Origin: Pigoraptor vietnamica
Lineage: Eukaryota; Opisthokonta; Filasterea
Reading direction: 5' to 3'
DNA length: 25,980 nucleotides
Assembly (NCBI GenBank): GCA_943704525.1
Contig: CALSCQ010002327.1
Location: 1 to 25,980 of the forward strand
The notes beneath the pieces are model-generated. The model worked only from the letters and a program-made list of their open reading frames with translations. It searched no databases and was not told the DNA's origin. A program made the position numbers and the translations under genes. Below are positions 19,101 to 25,980 of this stretch, piece after piece (the first letter of the stretch is position 1; each line of letters begins with the position of its first letter).

Positions 19101-22052
19101 CGGACGGGTCGCAGCGCGCGCCATCGCCCCCGCGTGCTGAGGTGACTTCCCCAGTGTGTCGCCTATTGCTCTTCCGTCCCTTCAGTTTCCATGCCTACAT
19201 GCACGCACGCACGCACACAGAGACGCATGTGCCTCCGTTGCGTGTGCTTGAATTATCGCCTCACTCATACCCCTTGTCGTCGCAGAGCGCCACCTCCGGT
19301 CCCTCCATTGCGACGATGCTGCAGCGCCTTGCTTCGGAACAGTGGGCGGACCGGATCCAGGCGCTCGGGTCACTCCGCGCTCGAATGGCCCGCACATCGA
19401 ACTCTCCGTCCCCCTCCGAATTGGAGTCTGTGTGCCATGCGCTCGCTCGCAGGGTCGACGTCGAAAAGCACCCCAAGGTGGGCTTCGCTTAACCCTCTGC
19501 CGTTCGTTGTTCTGTGCGCCCGTTTGCATCCATTTCGTGTCCATGCTGTCCGCAATGCTTTCAGCCTGGGTGCAGTGCAGCCCCTCTTACTCTTCTCGTG
19601 TCCCACTTGTCAGGTGCTCTCGGCCGCTCTCGACGCCGTCTCGGACCTCCTGCAGTCGTTTCGCGAGGCGCTCCTTCCCATCGCCACGCGCGGCGAGCGG
19701 CCGTGGCTTGACTTTGTCATGGCCTCGCTGTTTGTGCGTCAGGCGCAAGAGCCCGGTGCGGACGTCGACGGCCGCATCGAGAAGATTGTGGACGCATTCC
19801 GTGCTGCGTTCCCCTACGGCGAGCAGCTGCAGTCCTGCCTCCGCCTGTTCGCAGACGTGGATTCGAACCCGCGGACGCGCGACATTGTGGCGCGCACCTT
19901 CCTCCTCGACCACGCGCTCGCAATCCTCCCAAAGGCACCAGCGACGTCCCTCTCGCCCGATTCGCGCCTCGCCGCCGACGGCATCGCGAAGGTGGTCGCC
20001 ATGACCGGCGATCCGCGCAGCAAGGACTTCCGCTGCATGGCAGAGGACGTGCTTGTCGCCATGTACCGCGTCAACCCCCCCGCCTTCAACGCCATCGTCC
20101 GTGCGCTTCCGGCGGCGCAGGCGGCGGGCGCGGCGGACGTCCTCTCTGCGCATCTCCCGACGTGGCAGCTCGGCAGTGGCGCCGGTGCGAGCGCAGGTGG
20201 GAGCCGCACGTCTCCCTCCTCTCGTGCGCGCAGCCGGGGTGAAGAGGAGTGGGAAGAGGGGGACGACAGCGATGAGGTGGTCGTGGACGGACGCGTCGCA
20301 CGACCCAAGTCGTCGAATTCCGCGGCTGCGTACGGCGACGAAACGGACAGCGACGGCGCCGATGCGGACGAGGAAGGCGCGCCCGCGAGCCCCCCGCGCG
20401 ATGTGGAGTCGACTCCGCGCGTGGCCAAGTACAGCCCCTCGCACTATGCGCCGCCGGCGTCGGTCTCTGCGCCGTCACACGCGCCCGTGTCGGACGCCCC
20501 CGCTGCCCCTCCGTCTGCATCGTCGCGCCCTTCGAGCCGTGCCCTCCCCTCGCGCACGCCAAGCCGTGCGATGGAGGTCGCCTCGGCGGAGGCGCCGTCT
20601 AGTGCGTCGCGGCCGGCGTCGCAGATATCGCGCGCTCTCTTTTCCAGCGATGGGCAGTCGTCAAGGCCATTGTCAGAAGCGGACGACGGCTCTGCAGCGT
20701 CGTCATCGCTGGACCATTACGGCGTGTCTGGGTCCCAATATGCGCCGGGTATGGCCGCACAGCCGCGTCCGGCGCTATCGGCGCTTCCTGCGATGGTTTC
20801 CCGCCGGATCGGACAGCAGCCGCAGGGTTTTGGACCTACTGGTGGTGAGTGATTATGGCGTACTGTTACGTGTCGTGCTGTTACTGTTACGAGAGTGCTG
20901 TGCGCTGATGCTCACCGAGTCTTGTTTTTCGCAGGCCTCTCCCCCGCGACCGTGTCGGTGCCCACGCTCCTCGCGCGGCTCTGCGCGCCCGACGAGAACG
21001 TAGCATCCAAGGAGCGCGAGGACGCGCTGAACAAGCTCGCGAAGGCCTCGAGGGAGAACGACGAGCGCACGTGGGACAGGCACTTTGCCACCGCCTTCGC
21101 CGTGGCCATGGACCATGCTGGGGCCGCAGAGGTGCGTCATACGCTGATGATGTGGCACGCCAGCCCTGTGATTTCTGTGTGTTCCTTGGCAGGCCCTTGC
21201 GACATTTGCTTAACCTCCTTCTGTCTGTTCTGTGCGTGCAGGGGAACGTTCGCACTGCGTCCCTTCGCCTCATGCGCGAAATGTTCCGCAACCAGTGCGA
21301 CCGCATGGCCGAGCGCATTCCAGTCGCCCTCCCGCGGCTGCTCGAGATGCACGCGGACAAGGAGCGGGAGGTGCGTACACACACTTCCGCGTTGTCGTTG
21401 TGTGAGAAATATTGTGACCAGCCAAAGTGCGAGGACTCGCTTACTCATCGCGCGTGATTGCGCTTCGCTATATCGCAGGTTCTCCGATGGGTCGAGGAGG
21501 TCACTGTCTCTGCGTCGGAAATCGCCTCGCCCGCGCAGTGCATCGCAGTCGTCAACCCCATTCTCGCGGGATCGGACGGTGCGCCCATGCTGGCCGCGAT
21601 CAAGCTGCTCACGCGCCTGCTCTCGCAAATGACGCCCGACGCGCTGGAAGCGGCGCTCCCGGCGGTGCTTCCCGGCCTCTTTAGGGTGAGTTCGGCACAG
21701 AGTTTTCCCTTTCGCGTGAATTTTACTTCTTCGCTATACAGACAAGGCGATGCGTTGAGTGTAAAGGCGCGATCCAGAGGCACGTGCTTATATCCCGCCT
21801 TTTCGAAAAAAAAAAAAAAAATTGCAGGGGTACCGCCACTCGGCCGCCGAAATGCGCAAGGCCGCGGTGTTCTGCCTCGTAGAAATGCACCTCGTGCTCG
21901 GGGACGCCCTCATGCCCCATTTGTCGGACCTCAGCGTGTCGCAGATGCGGCTGCTCAACATCTACATTAACCGCGCGAAGAGCGCAAAGCCGGGCGATGG
22001 GGCGGCGGAGGGCCAGACGCAGTTTGCTCCCGCGTCCACGATTTTTGTCTGA
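16167..22052 (+). CDS. CLASP: CLASP-family microtubule-associated TOG protein, eleven exons
   Basis: Exons are 16167-16364, 16486-17675, 18099-18288, 18451-18835, 18951-19141, 19286-19477, 19614-20844, 20935-21131, 21242-21370, 21479-21685 and 21828-22052, joining in frame to 1444 residues. An N-terminal TOG-like HEAT array covers about 1-235 (KQPVRDAALSVLQAM, KNPRVREGVLLCV). A linker follows, then the CLASP_N TOG domain (about 312-545) with IEWERRIRSTKRLRSLI, AVQRDACVTIAHLARAL, SKSVILRNRAAEYVMIAL and QSRRAYWALF. A Ser/Ala/Arg linker separates this from a third helical array (about 720-950). An acidic Ser/Pro-rich linker (about 960-1190) leads to the C-terminal CLASP domain (about 1200-1425), ending with RKAAVFCLVEMHLVLGDAL and MRLLNIYINRAK. 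CLASPs bind tubulin and stabilise microtubules at plus ends, kinetochores and the cortex. I saw no SxIP EB-binding motif. All ten introns are GT-AG. The start follows from the frame of the first TOG exon. Confidence 0.93.
17791..18060 (+). repeat. Minisatellite, 71-bp unit, about 3-4 copies
   Basis: Units start at 17791, 17862 and 17933 with TATTTGTGTCTC. They share TGCGCTTGGATCGACTGCCTGGCTGTGTG, and a diverged fourth part runs to about 18060. The array fills most of the second CLASP intron (17676-18098). Each unit repeats a donor-like GTGGGTAAC. Confidence 0.9.
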
Positions 22053-22805
22053 GTGCTGCCAAGTCCGTGTTTCCGTTGCAGTGAGGAAGGGACCGTGGCG
22101 AAGTCTTGGATTGCGTGACTTGTTTTTTCTTGTTCTGTGCGTTGCAATGCGCTTCGCTCGCGTGTGCGTGCGTGCTGCGTGCGGGGCGTGCGTTTGCCTT
22201 TTCGCGACCTTTCTTTGGCTTCCCTCTATCTGTCAGTCCGTACTCGCACATTTACGGGGAGTCACCGGACCGCCGGGATAATTAAAATGCGGGGCATGCC
22301 GATGAGCCGCCGGGGCCGTGATGTACTGTATATTTCCACACGCCAGCGACGTAGCCGGTCTCAGAGCAATGATGCAATCCATGCACAGGCGGCCGGCGAC
22401 GGCAACCGAGGCGTGAATACTGTAACAGGCAGTGACTGCCGGTGACTGAGTCTGGCACACCGGCCAACGGTCTACTGGACGAATGCGCGTTCACCATCCG
22501 TCCAGAAAGGGGGGGGGGGGGCCGAGTCAATCTGTGGCGTGCGCCACGTGCCATCCGACTAATTCGGTATTTATCGAGAAATTTTTATTAGTGGATGCCG
22601 ACCAGTGAAGTGTGGATTGCACCTGTCCATTTTCATGCGTCCCGCCGGCGCCGCAGTGCGGAGTGCGGCGTCGCGCGCCGAATGCGACGGTGACGTCATT
22701 TTGATCCCGCCAGTGCATACCGGTCCGCAATGCCCGTGCTCTTGTAGACACCAGTGCGCGCATACCCTGACCACACACGCCCACGGCCGCACACGAGGGC
22801 TCCAG
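22053..22805. other. Intergenic region between convergent CLASP and kinase-like genes
   Basis: This 753-bp gap should hold two 3' UTRs. It contains a G13 run (22509-22521), a perfect TGACGTCA at 22691-22698 and a small inverted repeat GGCAGTGACTGCC (about 22429-22441). No gene was supported. Confidence 0.55.
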
Positions 22806-24531
22806 TCAGTTGGACGGAAGCACGGCGACTCCTTTCTCCGCCGTCGCTTCGGCCTCCGCCAGCCTCGCCAGCACGCGCCGAATCGTCGGGTCGGCGAGGA
22901 CGTCCGTCGGGACGCCCACTTCCTCCGAGCCCTCCGTTATTGGCACCCACATGAGATTTGTCATCTGCTGCAGGTCGTGTCTCGGCGTCCATCCCTCCTC
23001 GCCAACGCGCCGCGGCCAAAATTTCTCGCGCAGCATACGTGGAGCGGGCCACAGCGCCGTCCCCTCGTCGTTCAGTTTCGCGCAGAGCTCCAAATCAATG
23101 ATAATGAAGCGATCCAGGGCGACTTTGAGCACGTTGGGCCAACGGAGGTCGCGATGGACCACACCCTTTGCATGTAGCTCGAGCACGCACCGCAGCGCGA
23201 GTTGGGCCTCGCCGACGGTGCGCGGGATGCGGCGGAACCCAATATCGGTGATAAAGGCCAAGCTCCTACTAAGATAAATCGTGCCGTGAACGATGTAGCG
23301 CGCGCCGTCGCGACCATCGCCCTCTCGAACGGCCTCGTAGAGCTTTACCAGTTCTGAAAAACTTCCCATCCCTTGCTCTATCGCCTCGCAATCGCGATCG
23401 ACGTCTTTCGTCACGACGGGCGCTCCGTCCTCCATGATTTGAAAGTACAGTGGAGGCGAGAGGCCCCGCTTGGCCTTCGCGTGGGCGTCCTTATCAAAGA
23501 TGAAGGTGGGCGCGTGGAACTCGACAAGGCCACGAAGGACGCGGTAGAGGCGAAGCGAGAGCCCCAAAAGGCGCACGCGATCGCCCACACGGCGAACGTC
23601 CAGCGCACCCTTGCCTGACGCACGTGCATCGTCCGTGTCGTCCATGCCGATGTCCCACAGCGCGTGCGCCTTCATCGACCCATCAGTCGTCTCCCGCACG
23701 AGCTCGAAGAGGCCCACGTGCGTGCCAATGCACCCGACGGCCAGCAGCGACTCCATCGTGCCGTGGGTCGTGCGACCGAACACCGACCTGCTGTACAGTT
23801 GCAGCCGCTTGACCAAATCCATCGGCGACTGCGATGCCGCCATGCTCTCGCCCAACAAGCACACGACGTCGACAGCAGGTTTGAGCCACAGGGCCACGGC
23901 TTGCAAGGCGGGGACTGTGCATTCGTTGTGCGCCGAGAACCCAAAAAACCCCGTCCTTGGCACGTCGCACGCGCGGCGTGCCTTCGCGGCGCGGCGGACG
24001 TCAAACTTGAACGGGGCGGAAGGGTCGCCGAGCTGCACAAGCAGACCGAAGACAAGGCTGTCGAGGGCCTTGTTACTCGTCTCGTTACTCGCCTCCTGGG
24101 GCATCGCGGGAAATGCTGCCAACAAATCGAACAGCGTCAAAGACGTCTTCCACAAGGCCGTCGTCCACCGCGAACCACTATCGCATGGCCCTCTCCGCGT
24201 CTAAGCCCTCGCACGCCGCGAGCTGCTCGAGCGTCGCGCGCATCGCGGGGATCTTGACGTCCACTTCTGCATCGAACGCCCGCGTGAGCGCCCTCACCTT
24301 GGAGAAGGGGTGCACCACGTCGGGCCGCAGCGCCTTCGCAAGACCGCTGCGCACGGCCGCCGCGTAGTCCTTGTTCGCTCCCCCCGACTGCCTCCCAGAG
24401 TGAGGGGCGTCACAAGGAGAAGGGAGGGCAGCGGCGACAACATTCTCCGCCCCACCCGCAATAAGGAGAGATGCGCACGTCATTTTCAAGAGATGGATGG
24501 AGAGCAGCAAACACAAAGGCGCGGAAGTCAT
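22806..24531 (-). CDS. Kinase-like protein, possible CRN-type nuclease-kinase architecture
   Basis: The main exon is open from 24200 to the stop at 22806 (464 residues). Within it the first ATG (24104) would give 432 residues. A better model adds a 5' exon 24531-24299/24298 (MTSAPLCLLLSIHLL...HPFSK), ending at donor AAG|GTGAGG, spliced over a 97-bp intron to 24200 in phase 0. That intron is uncertain because its acceptor is purine-rich. Counting from a nominal TTG at 24155, the C-terminal half has a kinase-like core: VVTKD (248-251), HRDLRWPN with Asp336 and Asn341, and IIIDLEL with Asp354, where DLE replaces DFG. No glycine-rich loop is visible. The upstream part (about 15-215) contains PMP/EASNETSNKALDSL and could be a divergent restriction-endonuclease-like fold, as in Crinkler-type proteins; this is an inference. 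The 5' exon start is hydrophobic. It is not a standard signalling kinase. Alternatives are a fungal FunK1-type or other atypical kinase, or a decaying gene. Confidence 0.6.
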
Positions 24532-25485
24532 TTTGAACCAGAAGGAGCCTCTGTTTTGAACGTCGCGCAACCGCCAATTTCAAAATATACCGAGAACTCG
24601 CTAAATATGTGCATCCGGGGTGGTGCAGCCACTCGACTTAGAAAAGTCTTTTAGACCGGTGTGGGCACGTGCACTGCGCCTGCGACAAGCACCGACCGAC
24701 GTCTCCGTCTTGCGCGCATGAATCACGCCGTAGGACTCTTCCAGATGGTCGCCATTGACGCGCCGTCTTGTTCTTTTTTTTTTGCCGAGTTTCTGCATTG
24801 TGTCGTTGCAAAGGGGCCATCGACGTAGACTTATTGCGCATGTGTGGTGGTGGTGGGCGAGTTACGTGGTGTGTGTGTGTGTGCGTGTGTGCGTGGCGTG
24901 TGTGTGTGTGTGTGTGTGCGTGTGTGTGTGTGCGTGCGTGTGTGTGTGTGTGTGCATGTGTGTGTGTGTGCGTGTGCGTGCGTGTGTGTATGTGTGTGTG
25001 TGTGTGTGTGCGTGCGTGCGTGTGTGTGTGCGCGTGCGCGCACGTGCATCGTTGTACCGGTCACACTGGCGAGGAAGAAACCGACGCGCTTTCGCCGTAA
25101 GTCCACGCGGCCACACATACACATATATATATGCACATATACACACGCACATACGCGCTTCACTCAATTCGCACACACGCAGGCACTGTCTGCAGGCCAA
25201 AGAAATCAACGACTGCGTGTTGCTCGCGTGCGACGCACACACAGACAAAGTGGTCAACCACCCTCACATTCGACGACGACAAGGAAACAATTGCATGCGG
25301 ATCACTAACGCTTTACTCACTGTCTACACCGCGCTCCAAATTATTTGAAAAACTGCCAGCACGCAACAGCAGGGAAAGCTTCGATGACGACGGGGCTTTC
25401 ACGGCTTGCACCATGATACATGAACGGCGGGGCACCCCCTTGTTGAGCCACGACCAAAAATTTAATTCCACGAGACAGCGCACAG
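24532..25485. other. Intergenic region with TG-rich tract
   Basis: This 954-bp gap lies between two - strand genes. It contains a T10-type run (about 24774-24783), a long TG/CG tract (24868-25040) and a short ATATATAT patch (about 25124-25131). Open frames here are repeat-driven or lack motifs, and I recognise no gene. Confidence 0.55.
24868..25040. repeat. Interrupted (TG)n tract
   Basis: About 170 bp of TG alternation with CG and CA interruptions, intergenic in the current model. Because similar tracts here mostly lie in introns, an unseen exon nearby cannot be excluded. Confidence 0.9.
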
Positions 25486-25980
25486 CTATCGCCCGTCCGC
25501 CGCCTTGCTCCGCTCCTTCGCGCGACCCATATATGCCGACGTCAGAAAGTCAAATCCACTCCAACTGTGTGCCGCCGCATAAACGTGCGCGGGCGTGACG
25601 AGAGTTCGCGCACGTTTGCGCCCATCGACACGCGCCTCTTCGCCGTCGCTCCCGTCCTCAGACGAGTCGCTGTCGCCACGCTCGCACCTGGCGCGCTTTC
25701 GTCGAGCCGTCAGTTCCTCTTCCCGTACCGCTTGCAGTCCAGACACCGCCGCGGACGACAGCAACAGATGCCGCCCGAAGGCCACGCACGCCTGACGGAA
25801 ATGCATGTCAGCGTCACTGGCGAGGGTAAGAGCCGAAATGGCTAAAAGAGACCAGCTTGAACCACAGTATCAAATCGCCTCGGCATAAAAAGAAAACAAA
25901 ACAAAAAACGAACGACTCACAACGAACACATTGATATTGTCGACAAGACGAGCATCAGCGAAGGCCAACCCCCTCCCCCC
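25486..25980 (-). CDS. Unrecognised protein, 5' partial, two exons seen
   Basis: Two exons, (25980)-25921 and 25791-25486, join in phase 0 across a 129-bp GT-AG intron (donor GTT|GTGAGT, acceptor CGTCAG|GCG). They give about 122 residues up to the stop. The visible order is LAFADARLVDNINVFVACVAFGRHLLLSS (hydrophobic, probably helical) and then AVREEELTARRKRAR. A Ser/Asp/Glu patch (DSDSSEDGSDGEE) follows, then a basic RKRAR that looks like a nuclear localisation signal, and TPAHVYAAAHSWSGFDFL. The last segment resembles the final helix of some histone-fold proteins (for example NC2-alpha-like), but this is weak. The 5' end is outside the window, and a G-rich run (25968-25980) at the edge may be intron or sequence noise. 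Confidence 0.55.

Noticed and set aside
19587-20444. 285-residue - strand open frame opposite CLASP exon 7
   Set aside because: Shadow of the + strand exon, with no motif and no consistent splice partners.
22691-22698. Perfect TGACGTCA as a promoter element
   Set aside because: It lies between two convergent 3' ends, so a promoter role is unlikely in the present model.
22605-23177. 190-residue + strand frame downstream of CLASP
   Set aside because: Mostly antisense to the kinase-like gene; Arg/His-rich with no family signal.
24178-24297. Continuation of the 5' kinase-gene frame through LDAERAMR to a stop at 24178
   Set aside because: Not kept as coding because the frame ends at TAG and the next exon is in another frame; a 97-bp intron from AAG|GTGAGG explains it. 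A frameshift or sequencing error here remains possible.
25131-25598. 155-residue + strand frame near the right end
   Set aside because: No motif, biased composition, and it overlaps the better-supported - strand exon at 25486-25791.

Overview
The window looks like nuclear DNA of a GC-rich, intron-rich unicellular eukaryote. About 33 GT-AG introns can be placed by frame continuity. Most donors read GTGNGT and most acceptors end in CGCAG or CAG. Intron and intergenic DNA is full of (TG)n/(CA)n, (TC)n and poly-C tracts. I cannot name the lineage. No rRNA, tRNA, CRISPR array or transposase was seen.

Layout: (1) the 3' part of a + strand EF-hand gene (255-3309, entering from the left edge). (2) A - strand ZNHIT3-like HIT zinc-finger gene (3968-4462). 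(3) Divergent from it, an intronless + strand tandem AAA ATPase of the AFG2/SPATA5 type (4603-6576). (4) A nine-exon - strand type I L-asparaginase (6789-9916). (5) Divergent from that, a six-exon + strand RAP-domain protein with a mitochondrial-type leader (10121-13941). (6) A two-exon + strand short-chain dehydrogenase (14623-15548). (7) An eleven-exon + strand CLASP microtubule regulator of 1444 aa (16167-22052). (8) A - strand gene with an atypical kinase-like C-terminal domain (22806-24531). (9) The 3' part of an unrecognised - strand gene running off the right edge (25486-25980).

The genes are ordinary, mutually unrelated eukaryotic functions. They are packed in alternating divergent and convergent pairs, with two short shared promoter regions (about 140 and 204 bp). 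There is no operon and no obvious single multi-gene system. All spliced models come from reading frames alone: exon junctions were chosen so that the frame and family motifs continue, for example the unbroken asparaginase, SDR and CLASP alignments.

The least ordinary items are the kinase-like gene, the AAA ATPase with altered Walker B and sensor residues in both modules, two intronic minisatellites (74 bp and 71 bp units), a 15-bp-stem hairpin downstream of the RAP gene, and a few consensus-quality promoter motifs (CRE, X-box, E2F-like).
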